From: Bacillus sp. FJAT-44742
GTDB lineage: Bacteria; Bacillota; Bacilli; Bacillales; Marinococcaceae
Direction: 5' to 3'
NCBI RefSeq assembly: GCF_002797315.1
Contig: NZ_KZ454936.1
Coordinates: 433,133-497,132, forward strand
Length of the DNA stretch: 64,000 bases
Shown here: one piece after another, positions 27,138 through 36,586 of the stretch
Numbering within the stretch: position 1 is the stretch's first letter
Layout of the letters: the number at the start of each line of letters is the position of its first letter
Notes under the pieces: generated by a model
Told to the model about the DNA's origin: nothing
What the model saw: the letters and a program-made list of their open reading frames with translations, nothing else
Databases searched by the model: none
Position numbers and translations under genes: made by a program

Positions 27138-27794
27138 GTCATACCTGCAGAACGAACCTCTAATTATAAAATGCTTCATGGAAAAGAAGAAGTAAGAGGA
27201 TAAATTACTATAATAACGAAATAAGGAAAAGATGAAGAATAGATTTTTATCCTTGCTTCACTTTTAATGATAGCTGCTTCAGACAATACCATCTGTGGGA
27301 AGTTTTGGTTTTTGTTCTGAAAGTCCCGGTACATGTTTTGGTGAAGTGCACCATGAGTTTTGATTTTTGCTTGGTTCAGTGGGATTCGAAAAGGGAATAA
27401 GTTAACAAATGAAAAGTTGGAAGATATGAGGAAGGCTGCATGTCGCACATCACTTGCATGCGCTTCAAGGAGGCATTTAATTCCTTGATTGAAGCAAGAG
27501 GGGAGTGATAAGAGAAAGGTAAAATGATCGCCTGTGATTCTTTCTAATATAGGCGTAAATCGTATCGACAGGAAATACCTTGCATTCTTGCTCACTTGCC
27601 GTGACTTTGCGGACAAACGGTGAATATCTGTATAAGAGGGCCGTAATCCTTAGATAGAAATAGAGATTAGCTTATATATCGTATTCAGAAAAAACAAATA
27701 AATAGGTCTAACATCAAGTATAATGGAGAGGAAAAGAAATAAGAAACAAAGGAAATTTTCTTTTTCCCACCCTACGTAAAAAGGAGAGGAGACG
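27138..27794. other. Long intergenic region, no supported gene
   Basis: A minus-strand open frame at 27176-27616 starts at TTG without a ribosome site and its product resembles no family I know, so I do not call it. The right end holds the leader of the next gene (AAAAAGGAGAGGAG). Confidence 0.4.
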
Positions 27795-28112
27795 ATGAGA
27801 GAAAAGTGGACAAAAGCGGCTTGTCAAGCCATTGAAGAAGCTCTTTCCCACCCACCGTTTTTTCAAGACTCCTTGCGATGCGGAGTGGTCAGTTGTCGTC
27901 TGTCAGAAGGGTACAGGCAGATCTACGTGGATGTCTTCATTAAAGAGCGCCACATGATGCGCGTGGTTCTTTGCGAACGAGAAAAAAAGGTTACCCATGT
28001 CATGCGGGCAAGCACGATGGAAAAAGTGCCCGAATCCCTTTGCCGAGCGATCAAAACCCGCTTACCCAACCTTGTTTGGGGATCGTCCAACCCTTCAAAA
28101 GAAGCCAGTTAA
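27795..28112 (+). CDS. Hypothetical protein
   Basis: 105 residues, soluble, basic C-terminus; two Cys near the middle (RCGVVSCRLSEGYRQIYVDVF) and a strand-rich central part ending MRVVLCEREKKVTHVM. The ribosome site AAAAGGAGAGGAG is strong. Followed after 14 nt by a tiny ORF pair. I do not recognise the family. Confidence 0.6.
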   Translation: MREKWTKAACQAIEEALSHPPFFQDSLRCGVVSCRLSEGYRQIYVDVFIKERHMMRVVLCEREKKVTHVMRASTMEKVPESLCRAIKTRLPNLVWGSSNPSKEAS

Positions 28113-28126
28113 CAGGAGGGAATATC

Positions 28127-28153
28127 ATGAAAAAGAGAGAAAGCGTAGTCTAA
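28127..28153 (+). CDS. Eight-codon upstream ORF coupled to the next gene
   Basis: ATG behind a strong ACAGGAGGGAATATC encodes MKKRESVV and ends in TAATG, overlapping the next start. Looks like a translational-coupling leader. Confidence 0.4.
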   Translation: MKKRESVV

Positions 28154-28266
28154 TGTATCCAATCTTTGAGCAAAGGAGTAAAGAAATAGATAATGGCCCG
28201 AAATACCTGGAATGGAAAAAAATGAGGAAACAAAAAAAGAAACTGAAGAAGAGACGATTGTGGTAA
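28153..28266 (+). CDS. Small highly basic protein
   Basis: 37 residues with an N-terminal MYPIFEQRSKEID and a tail of Lys/Arg (KKMRKQKKKLKKRRLW). It starts inside the stop of the eight-codon ORF (TAATG) and has only a weak site of its own. A terminator follows. Function unknown; nucleic-acid contact is a guess from charge. Confidence 0.5.
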   Translation: MYPIFEQRSKEIDNGPKYLEWKKMRKQKKKLKKRRLW

Positions 28267-28269
28267 GGT

Positions 28270-28299
28270 CCTGAATCGAATGATCAGGATCATTTTTTA
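28270..28299 (+). terminator. Intrinsic terminator
   Basis: CCTGA...TCAGG stem nested with ATGATC/GATCAT, then six T. Confidence 0.75.
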
Positions 28300-28459
28300 T
28301 TTCTGCTTCCTGATGCACTACGGAAAAGTCGAACGAGGGATCCTCTCTACCTTGTATTATTCAGCTCTTAAAGGGCTCTGCTAGAATGTTTTTTGTCATG
28401 CCTGTCTTTGACAAATCATAAAGATAAAAGAAGACGCATGATTAAGGGGGCGCCTAAGA

Positions 28460-29875
28460 ATGACCGATGAATTTAAGGATTTAAATCGGGCGATTGAGGA
28501 AATTACGGAGATCGCAGAAGGATTCGGGCTTGATTTCTACCCAATGAGATACGAAATTTGTCCAGCGGATATCATTTATACATTTGGAGCATACGGTATG
28601 CCGACGAGGTACAACCACTGGAGCTTTGGGAAGCAGTTTCATAAAATGAAGCTTCAGTACGATTTGGGATTAAGCAAGATTTATGAGTTAGTCATAAATT
28701 CAAATCCCTGCTACGCATTTTTACTTGGAAGCAATAGCCTGATCCAAAACAAGCTCATTGTCGCTCACGTTCTTGCCCATTGTGATTTCTTTAAAAATAA
28801 TGCCAGGTTTGCTAATACTCGCCGTGACATGGTTGAAAGCATGAGTGCCACTGCAGAACGAATATCTAACTATGAAATGATTCATGGAAAGGAAGAAGTT
28901 GAAACATTCTTGGATGCAGTCTTGGCGATCCAAGAGCATATTGACCCAAGCTTGGTTCGACCAAAGTTGTCCTGGACCCTTGACGATGTTTATGAGATAG
29001 ATGAAGATGAGCCAAAGGAAAGAAATACTCCATATGATGATTTATGGAAAATGGATGTGAAAAAGAAAGAAGAACCGAAACGCAAGCGTAAAAAAGCTTT
29101 CCCTCCCCAGCCAGAAAAGGATATTCTTCTTTTTATTGAGGAGTACAGCCGTGAGCTAGAACCGTGGCAGCGGGATATTCTTACGATGATGCGGGAAGAA
29201 ATGCTTTATTTCTGGCCTCAGCTTGAAACCAAGATAATGAATGAGGGATGGGCCTCTCTTTGGCATGCCAGGATTCTAAGGGAAATGGATTTAACATCCG
29301 ATGAAAGTGTGGAGTTTGCAAAACTAAATGCAGGGGTTGTACAACCTTCCAAAACCTCAATAAACCCATATTACTTGGGGTTAAAGATTTTTGAAGACAT
29401 TGAAGAACGCTACAATAACCCTACCGAAGAGATGATGCAGCGAGGTGTAAAGAAAGGTAGCGGAATTGAAACGATTTTCGAAGTGAGAGAAGTAGAGTCT
29501 GATATCTCGTTTATTAGAAATTACCTAACCAGAGATTTGGTATTACGTGAAGATATGTATTTGTTCCAGAAAAAAGGAAAAGAGTATAAGATTATCGATA
29601 AAGAATGGAAGGAAGTGCGTGACCAGCTCATCTCATCTAGAGTAAACGGCGGCTTCCCTTATCTGACAGTGACTGATGGAGATTACCTCAAAGCTGGGGA
29701 GTTATTTATCACCCATCACTTTGAAGACACAGAACTTGATGTAAAGTATTTAGAAAAAGTACTTCCTTACCTATACCAACTTTGGGGACGGCCAGTGCAC
29801 ATTGAAACAGTCGTTAATGAGAAAGATACCGTTTTTACGTATGATGGAAGAAGAGTGCACAGGAGGTATTTATAA
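28460..29875 (+). CDS. spoVR: SpoVR family protein, full-length copy
   Basis: 471 residues, the usual length of SpoVR. The N-terminal [34 protein letters not shown] and the central [12 protein letters not shown] are family signatures; the C-terminal part ends [11 protein letters not shown]. SpoVR is needed for normal spore cortex formation in Bacillus; its biochemistry is unsettled. The last 636 bp (29240 on, codon 261) recur collinearly at 33221 and 36761. The 3' half of that repeat is nearly identical in all copies, the 5' half diverged, so this gene may be a chimera. AAGGGGGCG precedes the ATG. Confidence 0.95.
   Translation: MTDEFKDLNRAIEEITEIAEGFGLDFYPMRYEICPADIIYTFGAYGMPTRYNHWSFGKQFHKMKLQYDLGLSKIYELVINSNPCYAFLLGSNSLIQNKLIVAHVLAHCDFFKNNARFANTRRDMVESMSATAERISNYEMIHGKEEVETFLDAVLAIQEHIDPSLVRPKLSWTLDDVYEIDEDEPKERNTPYDDLWKMDVKKKEEPKRKRKKAFPPQPEKDILLFIEEYSRELEPWQRDILTMMREEMLYFWPQLETKIMNEGWASLWHARILREMDLTSDESVEFAKLNAGVVQPSKTSINPYYLGLKIFEDIEERYNNPTEEMMQRGVKKGSGIETIFEVREVESDISFIRNYLTRDLVLREDMYLFQKKGKEYKIIDKEWKEVRDQLISSRVNGGFPYLTVTDGDYLKAGELFITHHFEDTELDVKYLEKVLPYLYQLWGRPVHIETVVNEKDTVFTYDGRRVHRRYL
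29240..29875 (+). repeat. 636-bp spoVR 3'-end repeat, copy 1
   Basis: Direct repeat shared with 33221-33856 and 36761-37396, same length and frame in each. Difference density drops sharply after about 29565. Confidence 0.95.
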
Positions 29876-29887
29876 AAACTCATGTTA

Positions 29888-29999
29888 ACCGAGCTCAGGT
29901 TAATGACCGTGCTGTACAGACGATGAAAATCAACGGAAAAGGCGGTATGGCAAGGCTTTTCTCAACTCACCCTGATTTTGCCCGTCTTGAAGAGAGATA
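29888..29999 (+). pseudogene. C-terminal fragment resembling an HtpX-type M48 peptidase
   Basis: The frame [20 protein letters not shown] then [17 protein letters not shown]-stop resembles the end of HtpX-like membrane proteases (MARLFSTHP, a C-terminal helix). No start, no catalytic HExxH. It directly follows the spoVR repeat, as expected at a recombination junction. Family call is tentative. Confidence 0.45.
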
Positions 30000-30007
30000 A
30001 TAATGGT

Positions 30008-30043
30008 AAAAAGCTGGTCTATAAAACATAGATCAGCTTTTTT
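30008..30043 (+). terminator. Intrinsic terminator
   Basis: AAAAAGCTGGTCT...AGATCAGCTTTTTT; very similar to the one at 44039, including the preceding GAAGAGAGATAATA. Confidence 0.85.
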
Positions 30044-30220
30044 ATTCATAGTTGGAGTTGGGGAATCTTCTGTTGAGAAACGTAAATAACTTCCATATAA
30101 TCCTTCCCTCCTACAATACAGGTTCGACAATGATTAACATTTTCCCTCCTAATTTGTAGTGCAAAAGCCGTATCAATGTTAAAATGGAATTATTATCAAG
30201 TTATAAGGGAGGTTGGAGCT

Positions 30221-31669
30221 ATGTCAAATTATGATTCTTATTTAAGTAGTTCGTTAGAATACTTGAGTCAATATATTGCCGATATGAAAAGTAGGCCAAT
30301 ACTTTTTGTAGGCTCTGGCTTTTCCCAACGGTATATTAATTCACCCACTTGGGGAGCTTTATTAAAACAATTAATTGATGAAAACCCTGAAATAGAGATG
30401 CCAATGCAATATTTTGTTCAAGAGCATAATGGGAATTACGCAGAAATCGCTTCTGAATTGGTGGATTTCTATCGTACCTTTGCTTGGAAAAATCATGGCA
30501 ATGATGACATGTTTCCACCATTCCTTTTTGAATCCGCTTCAAGAAGCATACACTTAAAATATAAAATTGCGAGTATATTAATTGAACTCATGGAACAATT
30601 TAATGTGGAAACCCATGAATTAAGCGAAGAACTGGGATTGATAAAAAAATTAAACCCACAAGCTATTATCACTACCAACTACGACACCTTGCTGGAGACC
30701 TTATTTCCCAAATATGAAGCAATAGTTGGACAGCAGGTTATCCGCCAGAAAAAAGCTACTAATATTGGTCATATACTTAAAATCCATGGTTCAGTTGAAG
30801 ATTGCGATAGTATTGTAATTGAACAGCAAGATTACGATAACTTTTTCCAAAAACAAATTTATCTAATTGCAAAGTTATTTACATATTTTATGGAACACCC
30901 AATAATTTTCATCGGTTATAGTTTAAGCGATGAAAATATAAAATCCATTTTGTATAATGTTAAGCAGATTATTGATGCTGATATGGAGCCGATGATTGAA
31001 AATATGTGGTTTATTGACTGGAGCATGGAACCGATTAACCCAGAAGAAACACCTCCAAGGGAAAAGCCAATCTCTGTTGGAAACGGTGAATCGGTAAGAG
31101 TAAATTACATTAAATTACACACATACGAACAGTTATATGAAGCTCTGTATCAAGATTCCGTTGATATAGAATTTCTTAAACAAATTGAAGAAACAGTTTA
31201 CAATGTAGTTAAAAGTGATACTATTACTAACCTAGAAGTTGATATTGCAAGCTTACGTTATTTAACTGACAGAGAAAGCTTATTGGGTTCCTTCACTACT
31301 CCTGCTGAAGAAGGGGAGCTAACTGGAAGAACGCTTGTATCCTTTGCTGATATTCAAGACCCTAATCAATTAGCTGCTCAGTTTACTCTTTCGGCTACAG
31401 AACTGTCTGAAAGAGTATATGAGCAAGATGATTCACATTGGTCATATGCTTATGAGTTAATAAGAGACGTTCATTTTCAAACTGGTGTAAACTTACGTGC
31501 TAGCAATAACATTTATCATGTAAGAATGAACGGAATAAGTAGATTTTCAATGAATATGGTTCAGTTATTGAAAAAAGTAAAAAACATGGAACCATATGTA
31601 GTAAATGTTAATGGAAGGGAAATATCATACCCTCTTCTTGAAGATACGGAAGAGGCAGCGGGAGAGTAA
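30221..31669 (+). CDS. SIR2-domain protein, probable antiphage NADase
   Basis: 482 residues from ATG 30221 behind GGGAGGTTGGAG. The Rossmann-like SIR2 core occupies residues 1-300: GSGFS (31-35), the catalytic-region motif TTNYD (151-155), IHGS (189-191) and HPIIFIGYSLSDENI. The C-terminal about 170 residues have no known domain. This SIR2_2 architecture with an unrelated C-terminal domain is typical of defence proteins (DSR, Thoeris ThsA, SIR2-APAZ) that consume NAD+ on infection. Found as cargo between spoVR repeats. Product class strong, defence role inferred. Confidence 0.85.
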   Translation: MSNYDSYLSSSLEYLSQYIADMKSRPILFVGSGFSQRYINSPTWGALLKQLIDENPEIEMPMQYFVQEHNGNYAEIASELVDFYRTFAWKNHGNDDMFPPFLFESASRSIHLKYKIASILIELMEQFNVETHELSEELGLIKKLNPQAIITTNYDTLLETLFPKYEAIVGQQVIRQKKATNIGHILKIHGSVEDCDSIVIEQQDYDNFFQKQIYLIAKLFTYFMEHPIIFIGYSLSDENIKSILYNVKQIIDADMEPMIENMWFIDWSMEPINPEETPPREKPISVGNGESVRVNYIKLHTYEQLYEALYQDSVDIEFLKQIEETVYNVVKSDTITNLEVDIASLRYLTDRESLLGSFTTPAEEGELTGRTLVSFADIQDPNQLAAQFTLSATELSERVYEQDDSHWSYAYELIRDVHFQTGVNLRASNNIYHVRMNGISRFSMNMVQLLKKVKNMEPYVVNVNGREISYPLLEDTEEAAGE

Positions 31670-31673
31670 AAAG

Positions 31674-31701
31674 AAAACGATACCCAAACGTATCGTTTTT
31701 T
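31674..31701 (+). terminator. Intrinsic terminator after the SIR2 gene
   Basis: AAAACGATAC-CCAAAC-GTATCGTTTTTT. Confidence 0.92.
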
Positions 31702-31721
31702 ATTTTAAGTTTTCGGTACTG

Positions 31722-31910
31722 ATGGGGTTTATCGGGGTGTTAACCGTGATATTCGGGATTGGATTCTTATTCCTGGCAGCGAGTGTGTTATTATTCATTA
31801 TGGCCATCGTTGTCGCAGGATTCACAAAAGGATTCTTCAAGTGCGGTAAGTGTAACAAGTCATGGGCGGTCAAGAATAGGAAAAGCTGGCCTCATGAAGC
31901 TAGGGGCTGA
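31722..31910 (+). pseudogene. Truncated membrane protein with CxxC motif
   Basis: About 62 residues: two hydrophobic helices (GVLTVIFGIGFLFLAASVLL; IMAIVVAGFTKGF) then FFKCGKCNKSWAVKNRKS, a half zinc-ribbon. The ATG at 31722 has no ribosome site and the frame is open further upstream, across the terminator, so the 5' end of the original gene appears lost. Confidence 0.4.
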
Positions 31911-32024
31911 CATACAGTTCTTATTTGTAGCGCAGTATGAGAATATTCATGTCTATGCCATATACCTCAATGGGGAGTTTGTGAAGCTCCTTGAATTGGA
32001 TGAGGATGAAGAAGTACCAGAATA
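31896..32024 (+). CDS. Small hypothetical ORF
   Basis: 42 residues, MKLGADIQFLFVAQYENIHV then YAIYLNGEFVKLLELDEDEEVPE. Overlaps the end of the CxxC fragment in another frame. Beta-strand pattern and acidic tail; weak ribosome site (GGAAAAG). Could be the displaced end of a frameshifted gene. Confidence 0.35.
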
Positions 32025-32083
32025 AAGAAGAATTTCCTCTTTTTGTATCGAAAGGTGTTGTGATACGAAAGGAAGGATATTTT

Positions 32084-32302
32084 ATGTATGATATTAACAG
32101 ACCAGAAACATTAGTTTATGAACAGGAAGACAAGGTCTTTTTAGCTCATGTTTACCACAGCGGAAGAACTGGTTCTTACCATGCAATAGTGGAGGATGCC
32201 TCTTCAAACGTTGATGGTCACTTTTTTGGTTCAGGTTCCACAAGAGATAAAGCAGCACATGAGGCAATTCGTAGTATATTAAATGAAAGAGAGAAGTTGT
32301 GA
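32084..32302 (+). CDS. Small hypothetical protein
   Basis: 72 residues from ATG behind GAAAGGAAGG. LVYEQEDKVFLAHVYHSGRT and GSYHAIVEDASSNVDGHFFG suggest a small beta-sheet followed by a C-terminal helix (DKAAHEAIRSILNERE), like a dsRBD-type or HicB-like alpha/beta unit, but I cannot name it. Terminated right after. Confidence 0.55.
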   Translation: MYDINRPETLVYEQEDKVFLAHVYHSGRTGSYHAIVEDASSNVDGHFFGSGSTRDKAAHEAIRSILNEREKL

Positions 32303-32310
32303 AGATTTAT

Positions 32311-32338
32311 CGGCATCCCATAAAGGGGTGTCTTTTTT
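32311..32338 (+). terminator. Intrinsic terminator
   Basis: GGCATCCC-ATAAA-GGGGTGTC with six T. Confidence 0.8.
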
Positions 32339-32563
32339 ATGTTATCTGTCAATAGGGCGAACAAGTACTTCCTTATCTATGCCAATTTTGGGGGCAACCA
32401 GTCTCTAACGGGGATTATTCTTTTGCATGTCTTTCTTGCCTTGTCTTTAAACTCTCGGGATATTCTGAACAGAGTTAACCAAATCCATTCGAATAAAAAT
32501 ATTATCATAAGAATACATGACCTCTCTTTCAGTAGTAGATAGTAAGAAGAGAGGTGATGAATA

Positions 32564-32998
32564 ATGTTATTTAATATACTTTTTGGTTTTGTTCTTCCGT
32601 GGATCCTCGGTATTGTCCTTTATAAAAAAGACAAACAACTGATGGTGAAAACTACCCCTATATGTGTATTGATTGCATTTGTGATGAATATTAAAGGCTC
32701 TCGTTACTGGATACTAAGGCCACGAATTAAAAGACAACAATATCGTACGATATACCCTTTAAATTTTGGTTACTTTCCAGTGGTGGCAAGCTTTATGGTT
32801 TTTTGCAGTCAGAAAAGTATTTTGCCAAAAGCATTTTGGGTATTATTATTTACTGTTTTTTCAACAACTGCTGAGCTATTGGCTATCTTGTCAGGAAAAC
32901 TCATATATAAAAATGGGTGGAACATATACAAAACCCTGTTTACTTATATAGTTCCATACTTCTTCATGACTCTTTATTATGACTTAGTAAAAAAGTAA
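32564..32998 (+). CDS. CBO0543 family membrane protein (copy 1)
   Basis: 144 residues with four or five helices; FGFVLPWILGIVLYKKDKQL, KGSRYWILRPRIKRQQYRTI and LIYKNGWNIYKTLFTYIVPY are the conserved stretches of this uncharacterised Firmicute family. A paralogue sits at 54122. Both start in N-I-L-F-G-F-L/V-L-P-W and share a leader in which CCTCTCTT pairs with AAGAGAGG over the ribosome site. Function unknown. Confidence 0.85.
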   Translation: MLFNILFGFVLPWILGIVLYKKDKQLMVKTTPICVLIAFVMNIKGSRYWILRPRIKRQQYRTIYPLNFGYFPVVASFMVFCSQKSILPKAFWVLLFTVFSTTAELLAILSGKLIYKNGWNIYKTLFTYIVPYFFMTLYYDLVKK

Positions 32999-33083
32999 TA
33001 TACTTTTTATGTTCTGTTGAACAAACAGACTATTTATAATAAAAACATACTGGAGTTAGTCCAATAAGCAAAATACGTTACGT

Positions 33084-33110
33084 AAAGAGAGGGAACTAGC
33101 CTCTCTTTTG
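33084..33110 (+). terminator. Intrinsic terminator
   Basis: AAAGAGAGG-GAACTAG-CCTCTCTTTT. Confidence 0.8.
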
Positions 33111-33220
33111 GTTCGTATTGGTCTCTAGCCTTTTGTGTTGTTAAAGAGGTCTTATTATGATGATACAGGAAAGAATTAATTTCTGTTGAACAAGTTTCCA
33201 GTTGTAAAACATCCTAGGAG

Positions 33221-33856
33221 AACGAAGGCTGGGCTTCTTTCTGGCATGCCAGGATACTAAGAGAGATGGATTTAACATCAGATGAAAGTGTGGAATTTGC
33301 AAAGCTTAATGCTGGAGTGGTTCAGCCGTCTAAAACCTCAATCAATCCATATTACTTGGGGCTGAAGATTTTTGAAGATATTGAGGAGCGTTATAATAAC
33401 CCAACCGAAGAAATGATGCAGCGAGGCGTGGAAAAGGGAAGCGGACGAGAAAAAATGTATGAGGTAAGAGAAGTAGAGTCTGATATTTCCTTTATCCGCA
33501 ACTACTTAACAAAAGAGCTGGTAACGAGAGAGGATATGTACTTGTTTCAGAAAAAAGGAAAAGAGTATAAGATCATCGATAAAGAATGGAAGGAAGTGCG
33601 TGACCAGCTCATCTCATCCAGAGTAAACGGAGGCTTCCCTTATCTGACAGTAACTGATGGAGATTACCTCAAAGCTGGGGAGTTATTTATCACCCATCAC
33701 TTTGAAGACACAGAGCTTGATGTGAAGTATTTAGAAAAAGTACTTCCTTACCTATACCAACTTTGGGGACGGCCAGTGCACATTGAAACAGTGGTGAATG
33801 AGAAAGATACCGTCTTCACCTATGACGGGAGGAGGGTTCATAGAAGGTATTTATAA
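33221..33856 (+). pseudogene. spoVR 3'-end duplicate (copy 2)
   Basis: 212 codons (211 residues) equivalent to SpoVR residues 261-471, starting [20 protein letters not shown]. Upstream is unrelated sequence (ACATCCTAGGAG) and no start with a ribosome site exists, so it is a non-expressed fragment. It shares [20 protein letters not shown] and the Lys-Glu-Leu variant with copy 3 rather than with the full gene. Confidence 0.92.
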
Positions 33857-33916
33857 ACAGAAAGCCCAGGGAGGATAACACTTTTGGGGTGAGAGGGAGA
33901 AACAGCAAAAACATGA

Positions 33917-33960
33917 AAAGAGGTAACCAAAAAGTTTATAATTGGTTACCTCTTTGTTAT
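33917..33960 (+). terminator. Intrinsic terminator
   Basis: AAAGAGGTAACCAA...TTGGTTACCTCTTT perfect 14-bp stem, short T tract. Confidence 0.85.
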
Positions 33961-34242
33961 TGGTTTATCAACATATTTTAGTCATTTAAGTATGAGATAG
34001 AAGCCAAAGTCGAATAAAAGCAGGTGGACAAAAATTAGGGCCACATTTATTTACTAATTGGGGATACTTACGAGACTTTGTGTACTATTTTCTATACTGA
34101 TAGGTGCTTAGATAGGAGTGCAATATCTCTATCATTAGTCAGTATAATGAAGCTTTTTTGCTTTCACTTTTATTCTTAAAACCTTTGAAAAAATCTTATT
34201 GACAACGGATACAAACAGGAGTAAATTTTAGCTGTAACAACT

Positions 34243-34400
34243 TCATACGACGCCTTTTAGATCGCTGAGACTGTTTGGCCAAACAGTGCGGGGGAACCAT
34301 TTTTTGATGAATGTAAATTCATCTTGGGGTGAATCTTACTAATGTAAGAGGGGATACTCTCGATCCCTAATCCGACAGCTAACCTCGTAAGCGTCATGTG
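34243..34400 (+). ncRNA. Cyclic di-AMP (ydaO-type) riboswitch
   Basis: Contains the ydaO core elements CGGGGGAACCA, TTGGGGTGAATCTT, GGGGATACTCTCGATCC and the closing CCGACAGCTAACCTCGTAAGCGT. It lies 70 nt before ktrA with a terminator in between. In bacilli c-di-AMP binding ends transcription of potassium uptake genes. Confidence 0.95.
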
Positions 34401-34403
34401 AAG

Positions 34404-34448
34404 AGAGAAAGGGTCTTCTAGAGACCATTTCTTTGTAATGGTTTTTTT
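34404..34448 (+). terminator. Riboswitch expression platform
   Basis: ACCATT-TCTTTGT-AATGGT followed by seven T is the terminator; the overlapping GGTCT-TCTAG-AGACC stem is mutually exclusive with it and may be the antiterminator. Confidence 0.8.
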
Positions 34449-34470
34449 AAATGCAAAGGAGTGGAAAAAG

Positions 34471-35136
34471 TTGAAAAGAATGAAAAAACAATTCGCAGTC
34501 ATTGGGTTAGGACGCTTTGGTGGAAGTATCTGCAGAGAATTGTACAGCATGGGGCATGATGTGTTGGCTGTCGATAATGACGAGGAGAAGGTTAACGAGT
34601 ATGTGACTCTTGCTACTCATGCAGTTCAGGCGGATGGAACAGATGAAAAAGCGTTAAAGTCCTTAGGGATTGGAAACTTTGAACATGTTGTTGTGGCCAT
34701 TGGTGACAACATACAATCCAGTATTCTAACTACACTGGTTTTGAAAGATATGGATATTCCGAAAGTTTGGGTGAAGGCTCAAAACCATTACCATCAAAAA
34801 GTGTTGGAAAAAATCGGAGCAGATCAAATTGTTCATCCTGAATATGACATGGGCATTCGGATTGCGCAAAACATGGCTTCGGAAAAAGTCATTGATCATA
34901 TTGATCTTTCTGATGAATACAGTATTGTGGAATTGCTGGCCACGTCAAAGGTTCATAATAAAAGCTTAATAGATCTAGATGTTCGAGCTAAATACGGGGT
35001 AACGATTCTTGCAATCAAGCGAGGGGAGGATGTCAATGTCTCACCTATGCCTGATGACCTTATAAAAAAAGAGGATATGATTGTCGTTATCGGCCACAAA
35101 AACGATGTTAGACGGTTTGAGAATGAGGGACTATAA
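34471..35136 (+). CDS. ktrA: Ktr potassium uptake regulatory subunit
   Basis: 221 residues from TTG 34471, behind AAGGAGTGG (spacing 7). RCK_N starts KQFAVIGLGRFGGSICRELY with the NAD/ATP-binding GxGxxG; RCK_C covers about 135-221 and ends RRFENEGL as in Bacillus KtrA. It forms an octameric cytosolic ring that gates KtrB in response to ATP/ADP and c-di-AMP. Two bases separate it from ktrB. Confidence 0.96.
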   Translation: MKRMKKQFAVIGLGRFGGSICRELYSMGHDVLAVDNDEEKVNEYVTLATHAVQADGTDEKALKSLGIGNFEHVVVAIGDNIQSSILTTLVLKDMDIPKVWVKAQNHYHQKVLEKIGADQIVHPEYDMGIRIAQNMASEKVIDHIDLSDEYSIVELLATSKVHNKSLIDLDVRAKYGVTILAIKRGEDVNVSPMPDDLIKKEDMIVVIGHKNDVRRFENEGL

Positions 35137-35138
35137 TA

Positions 35139-36467
35139 ATGAACAGTCTTCGTTTCAAAGTCATCAATATGTCCCCTCCTCAGACATTGGCCGTTTCATT
35201 TCTGGCTGCAATTTTTGTGGGTACCCTACTCCTGCTTCTTCCGATTGCCACCACACAACCTATCAGCCCGCTTGACGCCATGTTCACAGCCACCTCAGCT
35301 ACGACGGTAACAGGACTGGTGGTTCTTGACACAGGTACTGATTTCACGGTGTTTGGGCAAATCGTGATTATGATCCTCATCAAAATTGGAGGATTAGGGT
35401 TAATGACTTTCACGATCATGATCATTCTTGTGTTAGGGAAGAAAATTGGGTTGAAGGAAAGGATTCTCATTCAGCAGTCATTTAACCAAACCTCTGTTGG
35501 CGGCATGGTTCGTTTGGTCAAAGTATTATTTCTTTTTGCCTTAGCCATGGAACTTATTGCCACGCTTATACTATCCATACGCTGGGTTCCTGAATACGGC
35601 TGGGGCTTTGGATTATTTACAAGTCTCTTCCATGCGGTTTCCGCGTTTAATAATGCAGGGTTTTCTCTTTGGTCAGACAGTTTATCCTCCTATGTAGGAG
35701 ATCCCACGGTTAACCTCGTGATCACCTTTCTATTTATTACGGGAGGCATAGGATTTACTGTATTATACGACTTATTTTACACAAGGAACTTTCGTCACTT
35801 ATCCCTGCACTCTAAAATAATGTTGGTGGGAACGCTCGTCGTCAACATTTTTGCTATGCTCCTTATTTTTGTGCTGGAATACGTGAACCCTGAAACGCTT
35901 GGAGTGTTAACAATGGGTGAGAAGCTGTGGGCCGCCTATTTTCAAGCTGTCACTCCAAGAACGGCTGGATTTAACACTTTGGATATTAGCAGCTTAGAGC
36001 CAAGCACCATTGTCTTTCTTTTACTATTGATGTTTATTGGGGCAGGGAGTGCCTCTACAGGCAGCGGAATCAAGCTTACCACCTTCCTTGTTATTGTGCT
36101 GGCAGTAGTCACATATTTAAGAGGGAAAAACGAGTCTGTCGTCTTCTCTCGGACGATTCCTCCCCATATTGTGACACGGTCACTTGCGATTGTGGTAATC
36201 AGCTTAATGGCAGTATTTGGAGGGATTTTCCTTTTATCGATTACGGAACAATCTCCCTTTATGATGATTGTGTTTGAAGCCTTTTCTGCCTTTGGAACGG
36301 TTGGCTTATCGATGGGACTTACCGATGAGCTTTCAGCTGTGGGTAAACAGGTCATTATGGTGTTGATGTTTGTTGGAAGAATTGGTCCTGTTACCTTAGC
36401 TTTTGCCTTAGCCAAAGATTTTAAAAGTAATGTGCGTTATCCCAAGGGGGACATCTTTACAGGATAA
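35139..36467 (+). CDS. ktrB: Ktr potassium uptake membrane subunit
   Basis: 442 residues, TrkH/KtrB fold with four M1-P-M2 repeats. The filter segments TSATTVTGLVV, SAFNNAGFSL, TPRTAGFNT and FSAFGTVGLS each carry the critical glycine. Sequence is close to B. subtilis KtrB, ending RYPKGDIFTG. K+ (or Na+-coupled K+) uptake. Operon with ktrA under the c-di-AMP riboswitch; the pair is flanked by spoVR repeats. Confidence 0.97.
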   Translation: MNSLRFKVINMSPPQTLAVSFLAAIFVGTLLLLLPIATTQPISPLDAMFTATSATTVTGLVVLDTGTDFTVFGQIVIMILIKIGGLGLMTFTIMIILVLGKKIGLKERILIQQSFNQTSVGGMVRLVKVLFLFALAMELIATLILSIRWVPEYGWGFGLFTSLFHAVSAFNNAGFSLWSDSLSSYVGDPTVNLVITFLFITGGIGFTVLYDLFYTRNFRHLSLHSKIMLVGTLVVNIFAMLLIFVLEYVNPETLGVLTMGEKLWAAYFQAVTPRTAGFNTLDISSLEPSTIVFLLLLMFIGAGSASTGSGIKLTTFLVIVLAVVTYLRGKNESVVFSRTIPPHIVTRSLAIVVISLMAVFGGIFLLSITEQSPFMMIVFEAFSAFGTVGLSMGLTDELSAVGKQVIMVLMFVGRIGPVTLAFALAKDFKSNVRYPKGDIFTG

Positions 36468-36586
36468 AACTAAAGATGTTTTCCCATCCTTATCATTCTT
36501 CACTCTGAATAAGATGAGATGTTACCCTACTCAACCTTTATTAAGTGAATTGTTATGGAGGTTGGGACAAAGAACCTTATTCAAAG

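Noticed and set aside
27176-27616. Minus-strand ORF of 146 codons after cadA
   Set aside because: Starts at TTG without a ribosome site, odd composition, resembles no family known to me; may be chance in a stop-poor gap.
28721-28939. ORFs antisense to spoVR and other long genes
   Set aside because: Shadows of strongly supported coding frames.
32339-32542. 67-codon plus-strand ORF before the CBO0543 gene
   Set aside because: Begins inside the T-run of a terminator and runs through the conserved leader hairpin.
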